Shown here piece by piece: positions 33,305 to 41,293 of a stretch of DNA of 64,000 bases. Position 1 is the stretch's first letter. Every line of letters begins with the position of its first letter. This DNA is from Bin87 sp034423595. GTDB lineage: Bacteria; Chloroflexota; Dehalococcoidia; Lucifugimonadales; UBA3495. The notes below the pieces were generated by a model. The model saw only the letters and a list, made by a program, of their open reading frames with translations, did no database searches and was not told the origin of the DNA. The DNA is taken from contig OZ242258.1 in NCBI GenBank assembly GCA_965207025.1, positions 1,302,001-1,366,000 of the forward strand, in the 5' to 3' direction. The position numbers and the translations under genes were made by a program.

Positions 33305-34051
33305 ATGACTACCGCCAAGCCTAAAATCAGGACCGCCTTCCGCTTGCCCGACCCGCCGGAGCATCCTGACGACAAGATGACCAGCTTCAAGCATCTGGCC
33401 GCCACTGGCCACGCCCATCACCTCGCCATGCACCTGGGCAACCCGGAAACCACGCTAGTCGCCGGCGAGCGGTACATAGTCGTCCGTCCCACCCGCAACA
33501 TGGCAGATAGCCACTACCCGGACCTTCTGGTGGCCTTCGACGTGGACCCGGCGCGGTACGAGGCCAATAACGGTTATGTGATCTCGGAGCAGGGCAAGCC
33601 GCCGGACTTCGTGCTGGAGATCGCCTCCCGACATACCGGGCATATTGACATCGACGAGAAACGCACGGCTTATGAATCGCTGGGCGTCCTGGAGTACTGG
33701 CGGTTCGACGAGACGGGGCGGTATCACCGAACGCGGCTGGCCGGCGACCGATTGGTGAATGGCAGGTACATACCCATGGGAATTGACGAGCTGTCGGCAG
33801 AAGTGTTGCAGGGATACAGCGATGTACTGGACCTGCACCTGCGGTGGGAGCTAGGAGCTCTGGGGCTTTATAACCCGGGCACGGGCCGGCACATCGCCAC
33901 CTTCACCAGCGAGCAAGCCCGTGCCGACCGGGAACAAGCCCGCGCCGACCGGGAACAGGCTCGCGCCGACCGGGAACGGGCAGCTCGTCTCCAAGCCGAA
34001 GCGCGGATGCGTGAAATGGAAGAGCAACTCAGTCGGCTGCGCGGCGACTGA
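33305..34051 (+). CDS. Uma2-family (DUF820) PD-(D/E)XK nuclease-fold protein with a coiled-coil tail
   Basis: A 248-residue protein. The nuclease-fold core shows YPDLLVAFD (71-79, Asp73), PPDFVLEIASRHT (99-111, Glu105), DIDEKRTAYESLGVLEYWRFD (Lys119 and the V-x-EYW hallmark), and the closing FTPL-like LSAEVLQG. Uma2 proteins are very numerous in Chloroflexota and cyanobacteria and are predicted nucleases of unknown role. The C-terminal 50 residues are a charged heptad coiled coil built on three repeats of EQARADR (203-223), encoded by a 21-base tandem repeat, ending in AARLQAEARMREMEEQLSRL. The coiled coil probably mediates self-association. Confidence 0.9.
   Translation: MTTAKPKIRTAFRLPDPPEHPDDKMTSFKHLAATGHAHHLAMHLGNPETTLVAGERYIVVRPTRNMADSHYPDLLVAFDVDPARYEANNGYVISEQGKPPDFVLEIASRHTGHIDIDEKRTAYESLGVLEYWRFDETGRYHRTRLAGDRLVNGRYIPMGIDELSAEVLQGYSDVLDLHLRWELGALGLYNPGTGRHIATFTSEQARADREQARADREQARADRERAARLQAEARMREMEEQLSRLRGD
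33911..33973 (+). repeat. 21-base tandem repeat (three copies) in the Uma2 gene
   Basis: Three near-identical 21-base units (for example GAACAAGCCCGCGCCGACCG plus G) encode three EQARADR heptads. Copy number could vary by slippage and would lengthen the coiled coil in frame. Confidence 0.9.
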
Positions 34052-34087
34052 GCGCCCTCGGATGCGGGCCTCCGCGTCCCGGAATCA

Positions 34088-35404
34088 TCACGATGGGTAC
34101 TTGCCTAACATCAGCCAGCCCCCGCTGCTGGGGGTGGTGAAGGCGCACAGGGCGGTCTCTGCCCGCACCGTTACCTGGCGGTCGCCGGCGGTTCCCCGCA
34201 GTTGCTCGATACTGTCGGTGTACATGGCGGTGCGAGTGCGACCGTTGCCCAGGTTGCCGCCACTGGAGCTGAAGGGGTGGGGACCCTTGACGGTGATGTC
34301 GCCGGCATAGAACGATAAAGCCTCACCCCGCTGGACCCCGTGCCACTGGAAGCCCTCCAGGAAAAACTGGGTCATTATGGAATAGCCGTCGTAGGGGTTG
34401 AAAATGTCCACGTCGGCGGGGCCCAGGCCGGCGCCCTCGTACATGCGGGCGGCCTGCCGGTCGGTCCACATCTCCACCTCGTCCAGGTCGGGTTGGGTAG
34501 TCCGGAACCGGAAGTTGTGCTGGGAATGGTTCAGCACGTACACGGGCTGGGATTTCATGTCCTGCGCCCGCTCGCTGGTGGTGAACAGGTAGGCCGCCGA
34601 GGCGTTCACGGGACGATCGCAGTCCCAGATGCGCAGCGGATTCAGAATGGGCCGGGAGCCGATATAGTCTTCCACCGAAATGGGTTGGATGTTGTGGGTG
34701 GCGTTGTACCCCCAGGGGGTGAGCATCCCGTTCTTGTGCTGGTTGATGACAAAGGGGGCAAGGTCCTCATGTACGCCGCCATACTTCTGCAGGTACTGGC
34801 GGTGAGGGAAAATGTTGATGAAGTCATTGCCGCCGTGGTTGCCCCACGGCACGGTCCACTGGCGTGCGCCCCGAGCGTAATCGTCGGCATTCTCGCCGCC
34901 CCGCCGGTAGCGTCCTTCCAGGTTGCCGGTGGGGTAGATGACCAGGCAGGTGGAGCAAACGCCATCGCCCACGGCCTGGGATGCCATGCCGACCATCTCT
35001 CCGATGGTCGGCACGCCGGTGGGGGCAAATTTGACGTTCTTGAAGCCCATGGTATCGATGAGCCACTGGGCGTTGATCAGGGTCAACCCGTACTCGGAAT
35101 CGTAGGGCGGGTCGAAATAGGGCCGGGGTGCCCACTGGGAGGCGGTGCCGCCGCTGCCGCCGGCGATGTGGCTGTCGCAGCAGACGATGCCGTCCACCTG
35201 GTCGATGGTGACGCCGGCTTGCTCCATGGCCTTTTCGCAGGCCATGATGGTGTAAGCGCCCAGGGATTCGTCCAGATTCGTTTCGTCCCACCGGCGGTCC
35301 ACCGGCGAATGCCCGTAGCCGGCGATGGCCACCTTGCCCCGGTGTTCCCACACGCCCAGGCCGTCCTGGTCCCTGCGCCACTGGAAGTCATTGCTGCTGG
35401 TCAT
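34088..35404 (-). CDS. Thiolase-fold protein lacking the catalytic Cys, partner of a DUF35 protein
   Basis: A 438-residue protein of the SCP2-thiolase superfamily: VAIAGYGHSPVDRRWDETNL (25-44), a long AMEQAGVTIDQVDGIVCCDS segment and the C-terminal FSSSGGNLGNGRT. At the place of the nucleophilic Cys the chain reads FAPTGVPT (about 126-133), and the GHP His motif near the end reads GNG, so ordinary thiolysis is not expected. Cys-less thiolase-fold proteins that work with DUF35 partners include the Ltp2 aldolases of steroid side-chain cleavage. Start: ATG at 35404, five bases after AGGAG; a GTG two codons earlier is possible. The DUF35 gene lies 52 bases upstream on the same strand. Confidence 0.85.
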   Translation of the reverse strand: MTSSNDFQWRRDQDGLGVWEHRGKVAIAGYGHSPVDRRWDETNLDESLGAYTIMACEKAMEQAGVTIDQVDGIVCCDSHIAGGSGGTASQWAPRPYFDPPYDSEYGLTLINAQWLIDTMGFKNVKFAPTGVPTIGEMVGMASQAVGDGVCSTCLVIYPTGNLEGRYRRGGENADDYARGARQWTVPWGNHGGNDFINIFPHRQYLQKYGGVHEDLAPFVINQHKNGMLTPWGYNATHNIQPISVEDYIGSRPILNPLRIWDCDRPVNASAAYLFTTSERAQDMKSQPVYVLNHSQHNFRFRTTQPDLDEVEMWTDRQAARMYEGAGLGPADVDIFNPYDGYSIMTQFFLEGFQWHGVQRGEALSFYAGDITVKGPHPFSSSGGNLGNGRTRTAMYTDSIEQLRGTAGDRQVTVRAETALCAFTTPSSGGWLMLGKYPS

Positions 35405-35456
35405 AGTCACTCCTCTTTTCGCCTATCCCGTGATAAGCGCGAATCTGCAACGACGG

Positions 35457-35867
35457 TTACTCCACCACCCGCCACTCGTGTATCAACTGTCCGGGAGCCA
35501 CTTCCTCGAAGGTAACCTCCACAGCCGCTCCCAGCGGGACTTCGTAGGGCGGAGTCCCTGGCAGGTTGGAGTAGAAGTTGACCGTGGGATCCTGGTCCAG
35601 CGTCACTAAGGCCAGGTTGTAGGGCTGGTCGGGCATCCGGCGGTTCAGGCGGCCATCCTCGATGACGATGTAGGCGGCGATGTGTCCCCTGCCTTCCACC
35701 TCTACCCACTCCACCCCTTCGGCGTCATCGCACACCTCGCAGTCCGCCCGGGGAGGGTACTGGAGCTTGTCGCAGCCGATGCAGTTCTGGACAATCAGGC
35801 GTCGTTCGTTCACCGCGTCCCAGAAGGGCCGGCTGAGTTCATCGGGTACCGGGATTACCTTTGGCAT
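35457..35867 (-). CDS. DUF35 OB-fold protein with N-terminal zinc ribbon
   Basis: A 136-residue protein: a helix FWDAVNERRLIVQNC, a zinc ribbon with Cys29, Cys32, Cys43 and Cys46, then an OB-fold (GRGHIAAYIVIEDG, YNLALVTLD, GAAVEVTFEEV). DUF35 proteins bind acyl-CoA and assemble with thiolase-fold or MaoC-like partners. It is encoded directly upstream of the Cys-less thiolase-fold protein on the same strand, as expected for a two-protein complex. GGAG lies before the ATG. Cytoplasmic. Confidence 0.9.
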   Translation of the reverse strand: MPKVIPVPDELSRPFWDAVNERRLIVQNCIGCDKLQYPPRADCEVCDDAEGVEWVEVEGRGHIAAYIVIEDGRLNRRMPDQPYNLALVTLDQDPTVNFYSNLPGTPPYEVPLGAAVEVTFEEVAPGQLIHEWRVVE

Positions 35868-35902
35868 AGCTCGTCTCCAACAATTTCGTTTCGGGCCACG
35901 CC

Positions 35903-35908
35903 ATTATA
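35903..35908 (-). promoter_or_regulatory. -10 box of the DUF35/thiolase-fold operon
   Basis: Minus-strand TATAAT about 36 bases before the DUF35 start codon. No clear -35 was found. Confidence 0.4.
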
Positions 35909-36025
35909 GTACATGGTCTGCGGGCGGATGCGGCCCATGTCCCGCTCGCCGGCTGGAGCTGCATTCCCGGCGCCGCCTGACCCGGTTTGCCCAGCCAAAC
36001 CATCATGCCGGCGAAAGAACGTCAA

Positions 36026-36043
36026 CCCGCACTCGATGCGGGG
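36026..36043. repeat. CCCGCACTCGATGCGGGG repeat, copy 1
   Basis: An 18-base imperfect inverted repeat, preceded by a degenerate ATGCCGGCGAAAG element. The same string occurs at 37009-37027, on the other side of the cupin-globin gene. The two flank that gene. Confidence 0.7.
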
Positions 36044-36055
36044 TCGGCCAGCGGG

Positions 36056-36766
36056 TTAGTAGGCTGCCATTATGATCTGCATCCCGGGCCGCAACCGGGC
36101 GCGCCACTGGTGGTCAAGATCGTCGCTCCATTCCGGATCCAGCGCTTTGGCAGTTTCACAAATGCCGTCCAGCCACAGCTCATAGAGGATTGGGAGTACG
36201 TTCCGGTTATTCCGGTTGTGCGCCTCACCCAATCTCTCCAGCAGATCCCGCATCTCCGGGTCCGTGACATAGTGAGACACCATGGTGTACACCGTGTCCC
36301 GCAGCAACGTCCTCTGCCTTTCGAAGTCGGTCGCGGCAAAGTACGGCGCGATCTCCGCAGAGGAGTTCAGGAAGGTGTTGTAAAAGGTCTCCGCAAAACC
36401 TCCGTTTGCCTCGCAGCGCTCCAGGCTTTCGCGCACAGCCTGGTCGGCATGAGCGCCAGGTGTTCTCATGTGGAGGTCGGGGTCCGGTTCCCTGAAAAAG
36501 TCCATCCGGCAGCGGAAAGAACCTTCTCCGGTCAGCTGATGGGGGACTTCCGGATGGATGATTATGTGCTCCGGCGCCGCGATGATCCGATTGGAGCCCG
36601 CCTGGGCGTCCACGAAGGTGATGCTCCCCTCGAAGGCGTGCAGCACGGCCCAATGTTTGGCGGGGAGCGCGTGCTCCCGCCGTAGGGAATCCGGCATCGT
36701 CTCCTCGGTGAAAAAGAGCGACCCTCCGCTCAATTCGAGGCCGGAAGGCAGGCGATCCATAACCAT
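36056..36766 (-). CDS. Cupin (DUF1971-like)-globin fusion protein
   Basis: A 236-residue two-domain protein. Residues 5-92 match a DUF1971/TehB-like cupin: LPSGLELSGGSLFF, ALPAKHWAVLHAFEGSITF, and PEHIIIHPEVPHQL with His67, His71 and His76. Residues 110-236 have a bacterial globin fold: FAETFYNTFLNSSAEIAPYF, TDFERQRTLLRDTVYTMV, and LERLGEAHNRN with the likely proximal heme His183, then LYELWLDGICETAKALDPEW. The joint chain would bind heme and perhaps a metal or ligand, so a gas or redox sensor is plausible. No signal peptide. GGAGG precedes the ATG by eight bases. It stands alone. Confidence 0.75.
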   Translation of the reverse strand: MVMDRLPSGLELSGGSLFFTEETMPDSLRREHALPAKHWAVLHAFEGSITFVDAQAGSNRIIAAPEHIIIHPEVPHQLTGEGSFRCRMDFFREPDPDLHMRTPGAHADQAVRESLERCEANGGFAETFYNTFLNSSAEIAPYFAATDFERQRTLLRDTVYTMVSHYVTDPEMRDLLERLGEAHNRNNRNVLPILYELWLDGICETAKALDPEWSDDLDHQWRARLRPGMQIIMAAY

Positions 36767-37008
36767 TAGGGGAACCTCCTCAATGTTGCTACCGTCATGT
36801 TACTGCGATTGTTGCACGATTCGCGATATCTGCGTGCCCAACAACTCTCGCCGTCGGGAACACCATGCGTCAGCATAGCATGTGCGGGCGATATGGTACG
36901 CTTCCCGCAAAGCCGCAGGAGTTGTATCGAGGATCGGGTGTTGGGAATCGCGGGCTACGGTGGGGTGTTCTTGACAATGATGCCCGGTGTGGGGCGGGGA
37001 AAACGTCC

Positions 37009-37027
37009 CCCCGCACTCGATGCGGGG
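37009..37027. repeat. CCCGCACTCGATGCGGGG repeat, copy 2
   Basis: Same unit as at 36026-36043, here followed by CCGGTATCCAG, the end of a dRS3-like element. Confidence 0.7.
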
Positions 37028-37080
37028 CCGGTATCCAGGAAATCCTTGCCTTGCTCACGTTGGCCGGTGCATGGGTGTTT

Positions 37081-37109
37081 CTGGATTCCTGCTTTCGCAG
37101 GGATGACGG
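37081..37109. repeat. dRS3-like palindrome, copy 4 (reverse orientation)
   Basis: CTGGATTCCTGCTTTCGCAG followed by GGATGACGG, the complement of the unit seen elsewhere. Confidence 0.75.
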
Positions 37110-37163
37110 CTGCACGGCAAGGATGCTCCTCTACCACCTGAAGTCCAGACCCGGAGGTATAGC

Positions 37164-38261
37164 ATGTTTACCCAACTAACCCAAGTGTCTTCTCAGGCGC
37201 GCCGGCGCTTGCGGTTGCTGGCGTCGCTGGCGACCGCTGCGGGTCTGCTGGTGATCGGTTGGCACTTGCTGGTGGTGCTGATACCGCTCATGGTAAGCGG
37301 CATTGCAGCAGCATTGCTGATGCCGGTGATGCGGCTGGGGGAACGTTCGCCGCTGGCGCGCAGATGGCCGCAGGCGAACCGGCTGGTCATAGCGATTGCA
37401 GCGTCCTTGCTCGCCGTTATCGCGGTTTTGGCAGTGCTGGTGTTGGCAACGTATGCGCTGATCGGCGGCGCCAGGACCTTCATAGAGGCGGTTCCCGCCC
37501 TGGGTGAAGAGAGCAGGGGAGCCTTTGAGAAAATTGAGGCGGCGTACCGGGGAAAGGTGCCAGCTGGTGTTCAAGAAGTCGTGAACCCTCGTCTCGAAGA
37601 GTACCGCGAAGCTCTCTTGAATTCCGGTTTCTCCGCCTTGGAACGGATCGCGGGCCTACTGCAAAGCAATGTCTCACAGATGATCGCCATCATCGCTACA
37701 CCGGTAGCAATTTTCCAGATGCTCTACCAGCCAAGGGCATTGACGGAAGCCTTGCGCCAACTCGTCCCCGGCCCGATGCGAGAGGACCTGCCTGAAATGG
37801 GGAGACTGGCCGGGAGAACGATAGTAGCCTACATCCGCGTTCAGCTGTTCGGCGCCATATTCGTCGGCGGTTTGATCTGGCTGCTTTACTGGGCCGTGGG
37901 GATTGAATTGGCGTTGCCGCTGGGTATGCTGGCCGCGTTCACAGAGTTGGTGCCCATCATCGGCTCCACCGTCTTCATCCTGGTGGCAGGCATCGCAGTA
38001 GCGCTGACCAATTTACAGAAGCTGCCACTGGTGATCGCCTTTTTTGTTTTGGTTCAAGTGGTGTACGGCAGCATCGTGTTCCCAAGGTTGCAGGGGCAGG
38101 CCCTGGGACTACACCCGGTGATCCTCGTTGTTGCGCTTGCTGTCTTTAGTGTGTTTTTCGGGATCTTGGGTGCGCTGGTAGCTGCGCCGATTACCGGGGC
38201 AACCTATCGAGTCTTGCAGTACACTCGCGAAGAATGGAACAACGCAGGAGCATCATCTTGA
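37164..38261 (+). CDS. AI-2E family transporter (PerM-like)
   Basis: A 365-residue membrane protein: two N-terminal helices (LRLLASLATAAGLLVIGWHLL, VVLIPLMVSGIAAALLMPVM), a third around residues 75-95, a soluble helical insert (GAFEKIEAAYRGKVPAG...), then a block of helices including GAIFVGGLIWLLYWAVGIE, LPLGMLAAFTELVPIIGSTVFIL and VFSVFFGILGALVAAPITGA. PGPMREDLPEMGRLAGRTIVAYIRVQ is the typical amphipathic stretch before the exporter helices. The family includes autoinducer-2 exporter TqsA and sodium/proton exchangers; function here is unknown. GGAGG before the ATG at 37164. A tRNA gene follows on the other strand. Confidence 0.88.
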   Translation: MFTQLTQVSSQARRRLRLLASLATAAGLLVIGWHLLVVLIPLMVSGIAAALLMPVMRLGERSPLARRWPQANRLVIAIAASLLAVIAVLAVLVLATYALIGGARTFIEAVPALGEESRGAFEKIEAAYRGKVPAGVQEVVNPRLEEYREALLNSGFSALERIAGLLQSNVSQMIAIIATPVAIFQMLYQPRALTEALRQLVPGPMREDLPEMGRLAGRTIVAYIRVQLFGAIFVGGLIWLLYWAVGIELALPLGMLAAFTELVPIIGSTVFILVAGIAVALTNLQKLPLVIAFFVLVQVVYGSIVFPRLQGQALGLHPVILVVALAVFSVFFGILGALVAAPITGATYRVLQYTREEWNNAGASS

Positions 38262-38278
38262 ACGGTTCTCCGGGCAGC

Positions 38279-38307
38279 CAAAGAAAATCCCTACTCAAAG
38301 TAGGGAT
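38279..38307 (-). terminator. Rho-independent terminator of tRNA-Trp
   Basis: On the minus strand a nine-pair stem (ATCCCTACT, loop TTG, AGTAGGGAT) is followed by TTTTCTTT, just past the tRNA 3' end. Confidence 0.8.
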
Positions 38308-38311
38308 GCTT

Positions 38312-38385
38312 TGGCACCGGCGGCAGGAATCGAACCCACACTTTCGGTTTTGGAGACCGATGCGCTACCACTACACCACGCCGGT
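38312..38385 (-). tRNA. tRNA-Trp (anticodon CCA)
   Basis: Minus-strand acceptor ACCGGCG pairs with CGCCGGT, followed by discriminator G and encoded CCA. The anticodon stem TCGGT/ACCGA encloses CTCCAAA, giving anticodon CCA. The T-arm contains GGTTCGATTCC. The 5' A and discriminator G are normal for bacterial tRNA-Trp. Confidence 0.96.
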
Positions 38386-38396
38386 GCGATTGAGAT

Positions 38397-38405
38397 ATTC
38401 TAGCA
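38397..38405 (-). promoter_or_regulatory. Extended -10 box of tRNA-Trp
   Basis: Minus-strand TGCTAGAAT, ending 11 bases before the tRNA 5' end. Confidence 0.55.
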
Positions 38406-38467
38406 ACCCGGCGCGTCCCGCGCAACCGAGTTGCCGTAGAACATAATGCTCCCGCGATTTAGCGGGA

Positions 38468-39922
38468 TTACACGGGTTGAGGCGCCGCGTGGGCAACCCG
38501 ATTGCGTCCGATGTGATCGAGGTATTCCTGGATGTTGAGCACCTGGATCGTGTTGGTCGTGCCGGTTACACCGGTCATGAACCCGTGGACGAGGGTGACC
38601 ACGTCACGCTCGGAAACCATGCCAGTAGCCATTGCTGCATCCACCAGCATGGTGACCAGCTTGGCGACATCGGGTTCCGGTGGAATCACGCCCTTGGGAT
38701 TGAGTCCCCATCCCATACAAACGCGACGCTGCACCGCGGCATCGTGAGAGAATACGATGATGTCGTTTTCGGGACGGAACCGGGCCATTTCGTAAGCCGC
38801 ACGCCCGGAACTCGTGATAACGATGGGCTTGGCGTTCAGCGACTTGGTGAGTTGGGCCGCTCCCCAGGTGACTGATTGGGTCTGGTTGTCTTGTGGAAAC
38901 TCCGTATAGTAGTCGTACATCTTCTCGGCCTCGATGATCGCCGCGTCGGCGATCCGGACCGCCTCGACCGGATAAGCGCCCACGGCAATCTCATCCGATA
39001 ACAGTATCGAATCGCACCCGTCGAGGACGGCGTTGGCGATGTCCGAAACTTCTGCACGGGTGGGCGTGGGCGAGTTGACCATGGAACGCAGCATCTGGGT
39101 GGCTACCGAGGAGATACGGCCTGCCTCGTTCGCGCTTTTTACCATTTGCTTCTGGATCCTTGGCACTTCCTCCATTGGCATTTCGACGCCGAGGTCTCCG
39201 CGAGCGACCATGATGCCGTCCACTTCTTCGAGAATATCCTCCAGGTTGTTGATGCACTCCCGGCGCTCCAGCTTCGCCATCACGGGCGCTTGGCTATTGA
39301 GCTGGTTGAGGTAGGCGCGGGCGTACCGCACGTCCTCGCCGGTGCGCACGAACGATAGAGCTACCCAATCAACCTCCTGCTCGACTCCAAACTGCAACGC
39401 TATCTTGTCGCTTTCCGTTATTACGGGCATGTCTAAGGGTACGTCGGGCAGATTGACTCCCTTGTAGGAAGATAGGTTGCCTCCATTGCGCACCTGGGTC
39501 TTAACTTCCAGTTCGTCGGTGACCTCAAGAACTTCTAGGCACACCGTACCGTCCGAGAGATACACCAAATGCCCCGGGCGCAAATTGGAGAGAATGGAAG
39601 GCTCTGGGAAAGGCAGCAGATCGGCAGCGTCCGAGCTGGACTCGTTGACGACAGAGATGCGGTCTCCGAAGTTGAGCTGGATTGCGTCTGCCATGTGCCC
39701 CAGCCGGAACTTGTTGCCGCCCAGGTCTTGCAGCACGGCAACAGGACGGTTGTGCCGTTCGGATGCAGCGCGCACGCTGGCAATAACCTCGGCGTGCTCC
39801 TCCAGGGTGCCGTGAGAGAAGTTCAGCCGGGCCACGTCCATGCCGGCGGCGACCAGCCTGTCCAGCGTTTCCGGAGACCGGGAGGCGGGTCCGATGGTGG
39901 CGATAATTTTAGTCTTCCGCAT
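38468..39922 (-). CDS. pyk: Pyruvate kinase, divergent
   Basis: A 484-residue protein of the pyruvate kinase family, which makes ATP from phosphoenolpyruvate. Kept: RLNFSHG (32-38, Arg32, Asn34, Ser36, His37), the Mg-site Lys217 and Glu219 in AKLE, RGDLGVE (241-247, Asp243), the TQMLRSM and PTRAEVSDIANAVLDGCD segments, and a B domain. Changed: QDLGGNKFR (65-73) in place of D-[TL]-[KQ]-G-P-[EK]-I-R, and SDEIAVG (309-315) in place of SGETA-x-G, so the conserved Thr is Ile312. It may be a paralogue with altered activity. The ATG at 39922 lies seven bases after AAGGGG; an ATG two codons earlier would overlap it. Confidence 0.9.
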   Translation of the reverse strand: MRKTKIIATIGPASRSPETLDRLVAAGMDVARLNFSHGTLEEHAEVIASVRAASERHNRPVAVLQDLGGNKFRLGHMADAIQLNFGDRISVVNESSSDAADLLPFPEPSILSNLRPGHLVYLSDGTVCLEVLEVTDELEVKTQVRNGGNLSSYKGVNLPDVPLDMPVITESDKIALQFGVEQEVDWVALSFVRTGEDVRYARAYLNQLNSQAPVMAKLERRECINNLEDILEEVDGIMVARGDLGVEMPMEEVPRIQKQMVKSANEAGRISSVATQMLRSMVNSPTPTRAEVSDIANAVLDGCDSILLSDEIAVGAYPVEAVRIADAAIIEAEKMYDYYTEFPQDNQTQSVTWGAAQLTKSLNAKPIVITSSGRAAYEMARFRPENDIIVFSHDAAVQRRVCMGWGLNPKGVIPPEPDVAKLVTMLVDAAMATGMVSERDVVTLVHGFMTGVTGTTNTIQVLNIQEYLDHIGRNRVAHAAPQPV

Positions 39923-40026
39923 GACCATTCCCCTTAATTCGAGCGCTTTTTCAAATCACTTCGCGTTTCTCTCAACCGCATTATAACCATTGAGGTGTCG
40001 TAGCACAGCGACGTTGGGATATGCAT

Positions 40027-40051
40027 AGGGGCGGGTTTTGCACCCGCCCCA
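40027..40051. repeat. GGGGC-type palindrome, copy 2
   Basis: GGGGCGGGT, a short loop TTTGC, ACCCGCCCC, between the pyruvate kinase gene and the end of the flavin oxidoreductase gene. Confidence 0.75.
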
Positions 40052-40072
40052 TGATCGAGTCGTATCGGCTGG

Positions 40073-41239
40073 TCAGCGACCCTGGCGGCTTTCCTCGTAG
40101 GTCTGCGTGGCCCGCTCCAATCCGGCGCGGCGGTTGACCTGCAACGTGTCGCGCAGGTCGGATGCCCACTGCTGAGAGGTCTGGATGCCGGTCAGCGTAC
40201 CCTGGAACTGGGGCATGACGTAGCGGGCCATCAGCTCGTAGGACCGGTGGATCTTATCCCGGGGCGCCCAGTCCTCAACCCGAACGAGCATCCCGCCGAA
40301 ACCGCCGGACAGCTCCTGTAGTTCGTTGATGCGTTGGATGCAGTCGTCGGGCGTTCCCACGATCCACTGCTTGTTGTCCGTCATAAAATCGACAATCTGA
40401 TCCCTAGGCACGTCGGGCACCTCGTGGCCCAGGGTGTTGCCGAAGTACTCGGTTACGACGCGGGCAGAACCTTCCCGGATGTCCTCCTGCGCTTCCTTTT
40501 TCGACTCGGCTAGGTGTACACCGACGGATAGCCGCCACTCAGAACGCTTCACGGTCTGCCCGTGTTCGGCGGCAGTTTCCTCGGCGATTGCCCACTGATC
40601 CTTGAGACTGGTGGAGCGCACCATGTCGCGGGGGACGCTGAGGGAAATCACGCCCGCGCCGTACTTGCCGGCCGTGGTCACGCCGGCCGGAGACTGAACC
40701 GAGGCGACGACCAGCGGGAACGGCTGCTGGTACGGGCGCAGCTGGAGGTGGGCGTCGTGCAGCTCGAACCAGTCCGAGGTGTAGGTGTAGGGTTCGGGGC
40801 TGTCCATCAGGCGCTTGATGGCGCCCAGCGACTCGTCCATCATCTCGCGCTGGCGTGCCGGGTCGATGCCGAACATGTAGGCGTCGGACGCCAAGGCCCC
40901 GGGGCCAACCCCCAGCATGACGCGCCCTCGCGTCAGGTGGTCAAGCAGAACCATACGGTTGGCAACCATGTATGGATGGTGGTATGGCAAACTGACCACA
41001 CCGGTGCCCAGCCGGAGGTTGCGAGTGCGCTCGGCGGCGGTCGCCATGAAAACCTCGGGAGACGCGATGGTCTCCCAACCTGCGCTGTGATGCTCACCGA
41101 TCCAGGCTTCGTCGTAGCCCAGGTGATCCAGCCATTGCAGCAACTCCAGGTCTCGCTCCAGGGCCAGGGTCGGGTTTTCCCCCACCCGGTGGAACGGGGC
41201 CATGAATACGCCGAATTTCATACGCGCCGGAGCGGTCAT
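40073..41239 (-). CDS. LLM-class (luciferase-like) flavin-dependent oxidoreductase
   Basis: A 388-residue TIM-barrel flavoprotein of the bacterial-luciferase-like family. Seen: MKFGVFMAPFHRVGENPTLA (7-26), LDHLGYDEAWIGEHH, RTRNLRLGTGVVSLPYHHP, MVANRMVLLDHLTRGRVMLGVGPG, PLVVASVQSPAG, and WIVGTPDDCIQRINEL near the C-terminus. Family members use FMN or F420 with a monooxygenase or reductase chemistry; this one has the FMN-type monooxygenase layout. Such genes are numerous in SAR202-like Chloroflexota and are thought to attack resistant organic matter. The ATG at 41239 has AGGAGG six bases upstream. Confidence 0.88.
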   Translation of the reverse strand: MTAPARMKFGVFMAPFHRVGENPTLALERDLELLQWLDHLGYDEAWIGEHHSAGWETIASPEVFMATAAERTRNLRLGTGVVSLPYHHPYMVANRMVLLDHLTRGRVMLGVGPGALASDAYMFGIDPARQREMMDESLGAIKRLMDSPEPYTYTSDWFELHDAHLQLRPYQQPFPLVVASVQSPAGVTTAGKYGAGVISLSVPRDMVRSTSLKDQWAIAEETAAEHGQTVKRSEWRLSVGVHLAESKKEAQEDIREGSARVVTEYFGNTLGHEVPDVPRDQIVDFMTDNKQWIVGTPDDCIQRINELQELSGGFGGMLVRVEDWAPRDKIHRSYELMARYVMPQFQGTLTGIQTSQQWASDLRDTLQVNRRAGLERATQTYEESRQGR

Positions 41240-41293
41240 TGGGTGCCTCCTGAATCGGTCATCGAACACACTGATGCGGCGGAAAGTTGCGCC

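Larger units (their letters stand above)
36767..37163. other. Gene-free spacer with repeats before the AI-2E family gene
   Basis: This 397-base spacer between divergent genes holds the CCCGCACTCGATGCGGGG unit at 37009-37027 and a dRS3-like palindrome at 37081-37109. GGAGG at the end serves the downstream gene. No coding frame I believe in. Confidence 0.5.

Noticed and set aside
33911..33973. The short repeats as a CRISPR array.
   Set aside because: Units are adjacent, without spacers, and lie in frame inside a protein gene; the same holds for 50461-50520.
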